From Gammaproteobacteria bacterium (GTDB lineage: Bacteria > Pseudomonadota > Gammaproteobacteria > Eutrophobiales > Eutrophobiaceae): 22,774 nucleotides of DNA. Each line of letters begins with the position of its first letter. Position 1 is the first letter of the stretch. Positions 13,529 through 20,145 of the stretch are shown piece by piece. Below the pieces are notes generated by a model. It saw only the letters and a program-made list of their open reading frames with translations. It was not told where the DNA came from and searched no databases. The position numbers and the translations under genes are program-made. Location: NCBI GenBank assembly GCA_018676275.1, contig JABHFC010000087.1:1-22774 (forward strand), read 5' to 3'.

Positions 13529-15787
13529 ATGTCAACAAAGTCGTCTTCTGCTAAACAAAAGTCAGGAAGAGACAAAAAGGAAAAAAGGCGATTGCCTGTT
13601 TTTCTTATCTTTCGAATACTTGTTGTCGCTGTTTGCATTTTGTCAGTCTGGTTATTGTGGCTTGATCATCGAATACGAACAGAGTTTGAAGGAAAGCGAT
13701 GGTCACTTCCTGCAAGGGTTTATGCAAGTGCCCTGGAAGTCTATGTCGGTCAAAACCTGTCAATATCAGAGTTTGAAAAAGAATTAAGAGCAAGCGGTTA
13801 TCGTAAGCAGGCTAATACAATAAAACCTGGCCAATATCGACGTGATAAAAATAGTATTGAGTTATTCAAAAGATCTTTCGTGTTTTGGGATGGTGAAGAT
13901 AGTAGTAAACATCTACAGGTAAATTTTAAAAAAAACAGAGTAAACAACATTCGTAAGTTGCCAGAGGGGAAATCTCTAGGTGTATTTCGACTAGAACCAC
14001 AAATCATTGGCAAAATTTACCCCCGACACAATGAAGATCGTGTATTACTTCCTTACAGGGATGTACCACCGAGACTCATTGATATCCTGGTGGCAGTCGA
14101 AGATAGACACTTCTTTTCGCACTCTGGGCTGGACTATCGAGGTATTGCACGTGCTTTCTATGTCAATCTACGTCAAGCAAGGATAAGTCAGGGGGGCAGC
14201 ACACTCACCCAACAACTGGTAAAAAATTTCTTTCTTACCCACGAAAGAACCTATTGGCGGAAATTCAATGAAGTAATTATGTCTTTACTTCTGGAAAGAC
14301 GATATTCCAAAGCAGACATATTATCTGCCTACATCAATGAAATTTACCTGGGACAACATGGTGTTCGCGCAATACATGGTTTTGGAACTGCGGCTGAATA
14401 TTATTTTTCGAAACCGTTAAAAGAACTGGATATTGAGCAATTGGCCTTATTGGTAGGCTTAGTTAAAGGCGCGTCTTATTACAATCCTTACAAGCACCCA
14501 GAACGAGCATTAAAACGTCGTAATCTCGTATTACAGTTAATGCAGGAGCAAAACTACCTGGATGCAGCGCAACTGGAAATCGCACAATCAAGACCATTGG
14601 GTCTTTCGAAGAAACCAGTCTGGAGACGAGCGAAATACCCCGCTTTTCTTGACATAGTAAAACGCCAGTTATTACGTGAATATGAATTGAAAGATTTACG
14701 CAACGAAGGTCTGCGTATATTTACGACTTTAGTTCCTGCTATCCAGGACAAAATTGAAGTGGCAGTGCAGGGACAATTACAGAAACTGGAAAAACAGAAA
14801 AAACTAAAAACAGGTAGTCTGGAGACAGCAGTAGTAGTGATGAATGTGAGCAGTGGTGAAGTACTTGGTTTAATTGGGGGCAGGCAGCGTGAGAAGGTTA
14901 ATTTTAACCGCGCAATTGATGCTAAACGACCAATTGGCTCCCTGATAAAACCTGTGGTTTATTACACAGCACTTAGCAAACCGTCGCAATTTAACCTTCT
15001 AAGCAGGGTTGATGATTCAGCCGTTTCAATCAAACAGAGTGACAATAGCTTCTGGCAGCCAAGAAATTATGATCGCCTTACACATAAGAATGTAACTTTG
15101 ATTGGCGCCTTGTCGCATTCTTATAACCAGGCAACGGTCAGGTTGGGCTTACAACTCGGTCTGGATAAAGTAATAGGAATTTTGCGACAAATGGGCCTTA
15201 AAAAAGAAATTGAAAGCTATCCCTCAATATTGCTAGGTTCGATTGAGATGAACTCTCTCGAAGTTGCACAGATATATCAGAGTTTTGCTAATGGTGGATT
15301 TCAGGTTCCTTACAATAGTATCCGTGAAGTCCTCAACAATGATGGTAGCTCTTTACAACGACATGCTTTGGAAATGAATCAGGTCTTACAACCGGCACCA
15401 GTTTTTTTAACCAATTTCTCAATGACACAAGTAGTCGAAAATGGCACGGCTCAGGGTTTATTACATATGATGCCCGGATTCATGCCACTTGCGGGCAAAA
15501 CCGGAACGACAAATGATTTGCGCGATAGCTGGTTCTCTGGTTTTGGAGACGAAATACTTGGTGTCGTCTGGGTTGGTCAGGATGATAATGAGTCAACTAA
15601 ATTGACTGGTGCGAGCGGCGCCATGCGTGTCTGGGCCGAGATGATGAAATCAATAAAAATAGTGCCTCTGGACCTGATCGCGCCTGAGGATATTGACTGG
15701 ATCTCCATACAGGGTAATTCTTGCAAAAAAAATCACTCAATACCTTTTGTTCGAGGATACAAACCCGAACAAAGGGGCTGTGAATGA
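13529..15787 (+). CDS. mrcB: Penicillin-binding protein 1B, bifunctional peptidoglycan synthase
   Basis: Class A PBP anchored in the inner membrane; it polymerises lipid II and cross-links the glycan strands. The 752-residue protein has a basic cytoplasmic tail (1-22), one transmembrane helix (about 23-45), a UB2H-like region (about 65-155), the GT51 glycosyltransferase (about 165-340) with EDRHFFSHSGLDYRGIARA (catalytic E191), GGSTLTQQLVKN and a second acidic residue E248, then the transpeptidase with SxxK at S471-K474 (GSLIKP), SYN at 531-533 and KTGTTN from K657. The UB2H-like segment and order identify PBP1b rather than PBP1a. The stop overlaps the next gene as ATGA, tying it to a lipoprotein activator. 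The ribosome-binding site at the start is weak, and no clear promoter is seen in 13379-13528. Confidence 0.95.
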   Translation: MSTKSSSAKQKSGRDKKEKRRLPVFLIFRILVVAVCILSVWLLWLDHRIRTEFEGKRWSLPARVYASALEVYVGQNLSISEFEKELRASGYRKQANTIKPGQYRRDKNSIELFKRSFVFWDGEDSSKHLQVNFKKNRVNNIRKLPEGKSLGVFRLEPQIIGKIYPRHNEDRVLLPYRDVPPRLIDILVAVEDRHFFSHSGLDYRGIARAFYVNLRQARISQGGSTLTQQLVKNFFLTHERTYWRKFNEVIMSLLLERRYSKADILSAYINEIYLGQHGVRAIHGFGTAAEYYFSKPLKELDIEQLALLVGLVKGASYYNPYKHPERALKRRNLVLQLMQEQNYLDAAQLEIAQSRPLGLSKKPVWRRAKYPAFLDIVKRQLLREYELKDLRNEGLRIFTTLVPAIQDKIEVAVQGQLQKLEKQKKLKTGSLETAVVVMNVSSGEVLGLIGGRQREKVNFNRAIDAKRPIGSLIKPVVYYTALSKPSQFNLLSRVDDSAVSIKQSDNSFWQPRNYDRLTHKNVTLIGALSHSYNQATVRLGLQLGLDKVIGILRQMGLKKEIESYPSILLGSIEMNSLEVAQIYQSFANGGFQVPYNSIREVLNNDGSSLQRHALEMNQVLQPAPVFLTNFSMTQVVENGTAQGLLHMMPGFMPLAGKTGTTNDLRDSWFSGFGDEILGVVWVGQDDNESTKLTGASGAMRVWAEMMKSIKIVPLDLIAPEDIDWISIQGNSCKKNHSIPFVRGYKPEQRGCE

Positions 15788-16377
15788 TACATTTGTTCGC
15801 AAATCTTTTTCGAAATGACATGAAACCTGAGAGAAGGTTCTTATTGGTATTCTCTTTATTGTTGATCTTACAGGCATGTACATCTCCTACCAGACCGGTT
15901 AGTGCTCCTGTACCGGTGGAAGATCGCTCTGTTAAGAATGAGGAAGACAATTTAGAAGGCTATCCCTCAGATAATGATCGCGAAATGCAAGCAGGGTCAA
16001 GCAATCTACCTGGTACAAAAAATGGACGTAGTCAAAATGCTGAAAGTCAACCAATGGTGGTGGCTCTTCTGGAAGATGTCGAAGTTAGAATAAAATCAGG
16101 AGATCATGCCAGCGCAGCAGCCACACTCGAAAGAGCACTACGACTGGAACCCAAAAACGCAATGCTTTGGTATCGTCTGGGCTTGATTCGCTTGAAACAA
16201 AAGAACTGGCAGCAGGCGATAAATCTAGCGAAAAAATCCAATAGTCTTTCTGCAGGTGACTATGCCCTTCAATCAGACAATTGGAAATTAATCGCCAATG
16301 CTAATTCGGGGGCGGGAAATATTAAAGCGGCCCGACTGGCTACTGAAATGGCAGAGAAAATTGAAAAAAGTAGATAA
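15784..16377 (+). CDS. lpoP: TPR lipoprotein, probable PBP1b activator LpoP
   Basis: A 197-residue lipoprotein: the signal segment FLLVFSLLLILQAC ends in a lipobox (C32 from this start), then an acidic, low-complexity linker (about 38-95), then TPR-like helices (about 97-195; ATLERALRLEPKNAMLWYRLGLIRLKQKNWQQAI). In Pseudomonas aeruginosa the outer-membrane TPR lipoprotein LpoP, encoded beside PBP1b, activates it; the same architecture and the ATGA overlap with mrcB make this the likely equivalent. AAGGGGC sits six bases ahead of the ATG at 15784; an internal ATG at 15820 would give a more compact signal peptide and is an alternative start. I assign the role from context and domain type, not from detected residue identity. 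Confidence 0.75.
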   Translation: MIHLFANLFRNDMKPERRFLLVFSLLLILQACTSPTRPVSAPVPVEDRSVKNEEDNLEGYPSDNDREMQAGSSNLPGTKNGRSQNAESQPMVVALLEDVEVRIKSGDHASAAATLERALRLEPKNAMLWYRLGLIRLKQKNWQQAINLAKKSNSLSAGDYALQSDNWKLIANANSGAGNIKAARLATEMAEKIEKSR

Positions 16378-16484
16378 TTACAGTTTTAAATTATCTGTAT
16401 TTTAAGCGCCCCTAGCTGAATCATTCGGATAATGGTAAAAAAAATCATATAAAAATTTGTACGAATGACTTATTATTATTCTAT

Positions 16485-17864
16485 TCAGGAAAATGACTCA
16501 GCTGTATATTTCCATCCCTTTTCTACTGGCTCGTCTGCATTTATTCCCGCTTTCAATTTTAGCTGCTTAAAAAAGTTATCTGCCCCAGGTAATGACTCCC
16601 AAACCGCAGGTAAAAAAGTTGCTTTCCTGGAATCTTTCATAATGGTCAGTCCATCTTTTCCCGGAATTATTTGACTAAGAAGATCGGCTTCTGATTCAAA
16701 TGAAATAGCTTTTTGTGGAGTCAGCACTGAGATACTCAAATGAATATTTTTGAACTCTTCCTGGCTTAAGGGTTTAAATCTTGGATCTCGAAAGGCCGCA
16801 CTAAAGGCATTTTCAGCAATACTTGTCACCAGGGGCTGGAATGCTTCAGTGTTGCCGATGCAACCGCGAAGCTGATTATTTATTTTCAGCGTCACAAAAC
16901 TTGCTCTCACTTCGCAAAGCTCTCCTGAAAAGTCATCAGGACTTACTTTATGAGGTCTCGAGCTTTCAAATCCACAGGCAATACTTTCTCTGGCGATATC
17001 CAATAGCTGTTCTCGTTGTTTTTTATCAAGCATTTTTTCTTCAAGTATTGACCAGGCACCATAACCAACGACTCTGTCCCGGTTTCCAGCTGTGTCACCA
17101 GAATTACACAATCCCAGTCGTTGTATCTGTAATCCTCGTTGTTTAGCAAGGCGTAACAAGCCGTTCATGGGTCTACAGCCGCAGGCCTGCTCAGAGTTTA
17201 TTTTGCTAATCTCCATTTTTTCAATGGCTGCAGATGTGGCCGAATCAATTTGTTGAGATTTGGAATATTCATGAAAATGGCTTAGGTCTGAACTGACGAC
17301 TATCAGGGTTTCATTACCGCCCCAAAGTAACTCAAGTACTTCTGCCACTTGTTCAGGAGTCGCGTCCCCAACAACAAGGGGTAGTACGGTAAAATGATTC
17401 AGACACATTTGCAGAAATGGCAGTTGGATTTCGATACTGTGTTCCTGTGCGTGAGCTTCATCGGAAAAATGAACTTGCTGTAGATGTTTTATCTGATTCA
17501 CGCCCTGTAAATCAATGTCAATTTCACCTAGTGGGGTGGTAAACGCGGAAGATTTGGGCAGAGCCATGCCTTTGACAAATACCCGGTGAGCCGGTCCAAG
17601 TAGAATTACTCGCCTGATATCATCTCTAATTCGGCTAAGAGATGCATATGCTTTGGCAGCAGTCGATCCTGAATATATATAGCCGGCGTGGGGTGCAATT
17701 ATTGCCTTGGGTGAGTCCGCGCGCGAATCAACCGCATCTAACATAAGCGATACGGTTTCACGTAATGAATCAGCATCGGCAGGATAAAAACTGCCAGCAA
17801 GTGCTGCAGGTCTAACCAGTCGGCCTAATTCAGATAAGCGAATATTTGAATTAATAAGTGACAT
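16485..17864 (-). CDS. Fused Memo (AmmeMemoRadiSam protein B) and AMMECR1 (protein A) domain protein
   Basis: A 459-residue two-domain protein. The N-terminal Memo domain (about 15-275) is related to extradiol-dioxygenase-type LigB folds and keeps its metal-site pattern: H59 (IIAPHAGYIYSG), H93 (LLGPAHRVF), D193 and H196 (SSDLSHFHEYS) and the cysteines of the ACGCRPMNG loop (C228, C230). The C-terminal AMMECR1 domain (about 280-455) has the hallmark LRGCIG (332-337) and FRDPRFKPL. Genes for these two and a radical SAM protein recur together in bacteria and archaea as the AmmeMemoRadiSam set, whose biochemical function is not settled to my knowledge. ATG at 17864 is chosen over a TTG at 17876. 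The radical SAM partner is divergent, 65 bases away. The gene converges on lpoP. Confidence 0.9.
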   Translation of the reverse strand: MSLINSNIRLSELGRLVRPAALAGSFYPADADSLRETVSLMLDAVDSRADSPKAIIAPHAGYIYSGSTAAKAYASLSRIRDDIRRVILLGPAHRVFVKGMALPKSSAFTTPLGEIDIDLQGVNQIKHLQQVHFSDEAHAQEHSIEIQLPFLQMCLNHFTVLPLVVGDATPEQVAEVLELLWGGNETLIVVSSDLSHFHEYSKSQQIDSATSAAIEKMEISKINSEQACGCRPMNGLLRLAKQRGLQIQRLGLCNSGDTAGNRDRVVGYGAWSILEEKMLDKKQREQLLDIARESIACGFESSRPHKVSPDDFSGELCEVRASFVTLKINNQLRGCIGNTEAFQPLVTSIAENAFSAAFRDPRFKPLSQEEFKNIHLSISVLTPQKAISFESEADLLSQIIPGKDGLTIMKDSRKATFLPAVWESLPGADNFFKQLKLKAGINADEPVEKGWKYTAESFS

Positions 17865-17867
17865 ATT

Positions 17868-17915
17868 TATCTTCAAGTCGATTTTGGTCTAAAGTATAGA
17901 ATCTACCTGAAGATA
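17868..17915. promoter_or_regulatory. Divergent promoter region with perfect 8-bp dyad between memo-AMMECR1 and amrS
   Basis: TATCTTCA (17868-17875) is the exact reverse complement of TGAAGATA (17908-17915). Between them, AGTATA/TATAGA (17893-17900) offers overlapping -10 elements for both strands (TATACT on minus, TATAGA on plus); -35 matches are poor on both sides. The dyad arms lie just ahead of each start codon and carry a GAAGA-type purine stretch, so they may act as ribosome-binding sites, operator halves, or both. Confidence 0.4.
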
Positions 17916-17929
17916 TTGCAGCCACTACT

Positions 17930-19012
17930 ATGCCTGAATTAAATGAATATACAGTCAATACACGTTATTGGCATACCCTCGATGATGGGCGAGTGCAGTG
18001 CGATATGTGCCCAAGGCTATGTAAATTACAGGAAGGTCAGCAGGGGCTTTGTTTTGTGCGTGCCTGTCAACAGGGCAAAATCGTGCTGACGAGTTATGGC
18101 AGGTCAAGCGGGTTTTGCGTTGACCCAATTGAGAAAAAACCACTAAATCACTTTCTACCAGGCACACCGGTACTATCGTTTGGGACAGCAGGATGTAACC
18201 TTGCATGTAAATTTTGCCAAAACTGGGACATTAGTAAGTCAAGACAAACAGAAACTCTGTCTGATGCCGCTCCACCTGAGAAACTTGCTGCGGTGGCTAA
18301 GGAAATGAACTGTCGTTCAATTGCTTTTACCTATAATGATCCTGTAATTTTTCATGAGTATGCCATTGATGTAGCCAGAGCCTGTCGGGATTCAGGTATA
18401 AAGTCAGTTGCAGTGACAGCAGGATATGTATGTGAGGAACCTCGTCGTGAATTTTATTCCTATATGGACGCAGCCAATATTGATCTAAAGGCTTTTACAG
18501 AACGATTTTATAAATACGTTACTGGCGGTCAATTACAACCCGTGTTGGAAACCTTGCTCTATCTAAAACATGAAACACAGGTCTGGTTTGAGATCACTAC
18601 GCTTTTGATTCCTGATGAAAACGATTCTGAAGAAGAAATTAACTTAATGAGTCAATGGATAATAGATAATCTTGGTCCTGACGTACCTCTGCACTTCACT
18701 GCCTTTCACCCTGATTGGAAGATGAGAGATAAAAACAATACAGCTCCTGTGGTTTTAACAAGATCACGTCAGATTGCGCGTTCTAATGGCTTACGTTATG
18801 TCTATACCGGTAATGTTCACGATGTTGCGGGTGGCAGTACCAATTGTCATGAATGCGGTGAGACTTTAATAGCTCGTGATTGGTATGTACTTCAGCAATG
18901 GCAGCTTTCCGGTCAAGGCGCCTGTAGCAATTGTGGCACTACTTGTGCAGGGGTGTTTGAGAGTGAACCAGGTAATTGGGGTGCCAAAAGACTACCCATC
19001 CAAATTGGATGA
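17930..19012 (+). CDS. amrS: AmmeMemoRadiSam system radical SAM protein
   Basis: A 360-residue radical SAM enzyme. The CxxxCxxC cluster is C89-C93-C96 in AGCNLACKFCQNWD. A cysteine-rich N-terminal block (C24, C27, C31, C41, C46; CDMCPRLCKLQEGQQGLCFVR) is typical of pyruvate-formate-lyase-activase-like AmrS proteins. The C-terminus adds two further cysteine pairs, CHEC (306-309) and CSNCGTTC (332-339), which look like a zinc-ribbon or auxiliary metal site. The middle has AFTYNDPVIFHEYAID and VTAGYV, known of this subfamily. The substrate is unknown. It is divergent from the fused Memo-AMMECR1 gene, so all three components of the set are present and adjacent. Confidence 0.92.
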   Translation: MPELNEYTVNTRYWHTLDDGRVQCDMCPRLCKLQEGQQGLCFVRACQQGKIVLTSYGRSSGFCVDPIEKKPLNHFLPGTPVLSFGTAGCNLACKFCQNWDISKSRQTETLSDAAPPEKLAAVAKEMNCRSIAFTYNDPVIFHEYAIDVARACRDSGIKSVAVTAGYVCEEPRREFYSYMDAANIDLKAFTERFYKYVTGGQLQPVLETLLYLKHETQVWFEITTLLIPDENDSEEEINLMSQWIIDNLGPDVPLHFTAFHPDWKMRDKNNTAPVVLTRSRQIARSNGLRYVYTGNVHDVAGGSTNCHECGETLIARDWYVLQQWQLSGQGACSNCGTTCAGVFESEPGNWGAKRLPIQIG

Positions 19013-19027
19013 ATACGTGAGTCGGAA

Positions 19028-19086
19028 TAGTTATAGATAACTAAAAGCCGCTAATGGCAGAGAAAGTCGGCGAACATTATTTTTTC
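19028..19086 (+). terminator. Weak dyads after amrS, possible 3' end
   Basis: Sixteen bases after the amrS stop, TAGTTA (19028-19033) and TAACTA (19038-19043) form a 6-bp hairpin with a four-base loop. Then GCCG (19047-19050) could pair with CGGC (19068-19071), followed by TTATTTTTT (19079 onward). Neither is a strong terminator by eye. The remainder up to the tRNA promoter has no recognisable feature. Confidence 0.25.
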
Positions 19087-19190
19087 CAGGTTTGTGTCTG
19101 AACATTGTCCTGATAAGTATCAAGAGTAGAACGCAGGGTTTCCTGTTGGAAGAATTGTTTTTTCAATTAGTAAATTCAACAATCTGAACC

Positions 19191-19219
19191 TTGATAATCA
19201 CCACTCGGCGAGGTAGTAT
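19191..19219 (+). promoter_or_regulatory. Promoter of the initiator tRNA gene
   Basis: TTGATA (19191-19196), a 17-base spacer, and TAGTAT (19214-19219), followed by the G+C-rich discriminator GCGCCTCC. A GC-rich discriminator is the hallmark of stringently (ppGpp) controlled stable-RNA promoters. The start would be near 19226, a few bases before the mature tRNA. Confidence 0.6.
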
Positions 19220-19232
19220 GCGCCTCCGTTGA

Positions 19233-19309
19233 TGCGGGGTGGAGCAGTCTGGCAGCTCGTCGGGCTCATAACCCGAAGGTCGCAGGTTCAAATCCTGCCC
19301 CCGCTACCA
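19233..19309 (+). tRNA. Initiator tRNA-fMet (CAT)
   Basis: A 77-base tRNA with encoded CCA. All arms are visible: acceptor GCGGGG/CCCCGC, D arm, anticodon stem TCGGG / CCCGA with loop CTCATAA (anticodon CAT), variable loop and T arm CGCAGGTTCAAATCCTGCC. The three consecutive G:C pairs in the anticodon stem (GGG/CCC) and the unpaired first position identify it as the initiator. Position 1 is T and position 72 is T, so the mismatch is U:U rather than the C:A of E. coli. It precedes rimP-nusA-infB as metY does in E. coli. Confidence 0.96.
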
Positions 19310-19318
19310 AATTTAGTA

Positions 19319-19421
19319 AGGTGCAGTAATTGGTAAAATGCCCTCCGCGCATTGCGCATGTCGGGCTCGGTTGCTTGACAACTGGCGAAGGTCACAGGCT
19401 TAAATTCTGGCCCCGCTACCA
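19319..19421 (+). pseudogene. Degenerate tRNA-fMet copy
   Basis: The 3' half closely copies the tRNA just upstream: GTCGGGCTC, then an insertion of about 17 bases, then CGAAGGTC, a diverged T arm (CACAGGCTTAAATTCTGG instead of CGCAGGTTCAAATCCTGC), and CCCCGCTACCA; similarity continues into the flank (AAATTT and GTA). The 5' half is more decayed (GGTGCAGTAATTGGTAAAATG against GGTGGAGCAGTCTGGCAGC). The acceptor 5' strand is missing, the anticodon region is disrupted and the T stem is mispaired, so it cannot be a working tRNA. It looks like a decayed tandem duplicate. Confidence 0.75.
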
Positions 19422-19493
19422 AATTTTGTATAGTAAAGTGATTAGAAAAAGATACAGGCTGAAGTACTGAGCTTGTAACTAAGCGACTTTAGC

Positions 19494-19517
19494 AAGGCCC
19501 CTGATGGGGCCTTTTTT
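19494..19517 (+). terminator. Rho-independent terminator after the tRNA region
   Basis: AAGGCCCC (19494-19501) pairs with GGGGCCTT (19506-19513) around the loop TGAT, and the T-run continues to 19517. It would end the tRNA-fMet transcript and separate it from rimP-nusA-infB. Confidence 0.92.
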
Positions 19518-19564
19518 CTAGGCACAGGAAAATTATTGGTTGAGACTGATAATTTGCTTATAAA

Positions 19565-19593
19565 TTGGCAGAATTGCTGTAAATAGCTATAAT
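19565..19593 (+). promoter_or_regulatory. Strong sigma-70 promoter for rimP-nusA-infB
   Basis: TTGGCA (19565-19570, 5 of 6 to TTGACA), a 17-base spacer, and a perfect TATAAT (19588-19593). Transcription should start near 19600, giving a leader of about 53 bases. An imperfect nested dyad covers the same stretch: TGGC, AATT and GCT on the left match AGC, AATT and GCCA on the right with small bulges. Confidence 0.8.
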
Positions 19594-19623
19594 TGCCAGA
19601 ATATTTGAGGAGTTTGTAGAAAG

Positions 19624-19647
19624 TGGGCCGCGTGCCCATTTTTTTTT
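19624..19647 (+). promoter_or_regulatory. Terminator-like hairpin with U9 in the rimP leader (attenuator candidate)
   Basis: TGGGC (19624-19628), loop CGCGT, GCCCA (19634-19638), directly followed by nine T (19639-19647). The rimP ribosome-binding site AGG (19648-19650) and the ATG at 19654 come right after. A hairpin plus U-tract this close to the start can terminate transcription before the operon. A 'rimP leader' attenuator has been proposed in gammaproteobacteria, as I recall from Rfam. NusA itself promotes pausing and termination at such structures, so feedback control is plausible (inference). Confidence 0.7.
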
Positions 19648-19653
19648 AGGTCA

Positions 19654-20109
19654 ATGTACAGGCAAAATCAAACATTGGTGGAACTGCTATACCCGGTAAT
19701 TACTGCTATGGGTTTTGAGTTATGGGGTATTGAGCAACTACCTGATGGGAAAGCAACTCTGGTAAGAGTTTATATCGAACACGAGTCAGGTATTACCCTG
19801 GAAGATTGCACAGCAGTAAGTAGACAGGTTGCAGGAGTACTCGATGTTGAAGATCCCATTACAGGTGCTTATCGCCTTGAAATTTCTTCTCCTGGACTCG
19901 ACCGGCCACTTTTTACACTGGAACATTTCAGTCGATTTATTGGTGAGCATGCACGTGTGCATTTGCGTCAGAAATTAGAAAACAGGAAGCGCATTTCCGG
20001 ACAGATTAGTCGAATTGAAGAAGATCAGGTGACTATAGATAGCGATGGTACCGAATACATAATTTCGGCGGGTTTGATAGAGAAGGCGAATCTACTAGTA
20101 TTTATATAG
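19654..20109 (+). CDS. rimP: Ribosome maturation factor RimP
   Basis: Cytoplasmic factor needed for maturation of the 30S subunit. The 151-residue protein matches the family length (E. coli 150). Recognisable blocks are LYPVITAMGFELWGIEQL (12-29), VRVYIEHESGITLEDCTAVSRQVAGVLDVED (37-67) and YRLEISSPGLDRPL (73-86), the family signature. The ATG at 19654 has AGG four bases upstream. It heads the rimP-nusA-infB operon, with nusA 36 bases downstream. Confidence 0.96.
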   Translation: MYRQNQTLVELLYPVITAMGFELWGIEQLPDGKATLVRVYIEHESGITLEDCTAVSRQVAGVLDVEDPITGAYRLEISSPGLDRPLFTLEHFSRFIGEHARVHLRQKLENRKRISGQISRIEEDQVTIDSDGTEYIISAGLIEKANLLVFI

Positions 20110-20145
20110 ATGCAGAACAAGTAACGAAAACAAAAAGAGCGATAC

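Noticed and set aside
16465..16674. Plus-strand open frame after lpoP
   Set aside because: Almost wholly antisense to the AMMECR1 domain, without a ribosome-binding site.
19319..19421. A second functional tRNA gene
   Set aside because: No paired acceptor 5' strand, anticodon arm disrupted by an insertion and T stem mispaired; called as a degenerate copy instead.
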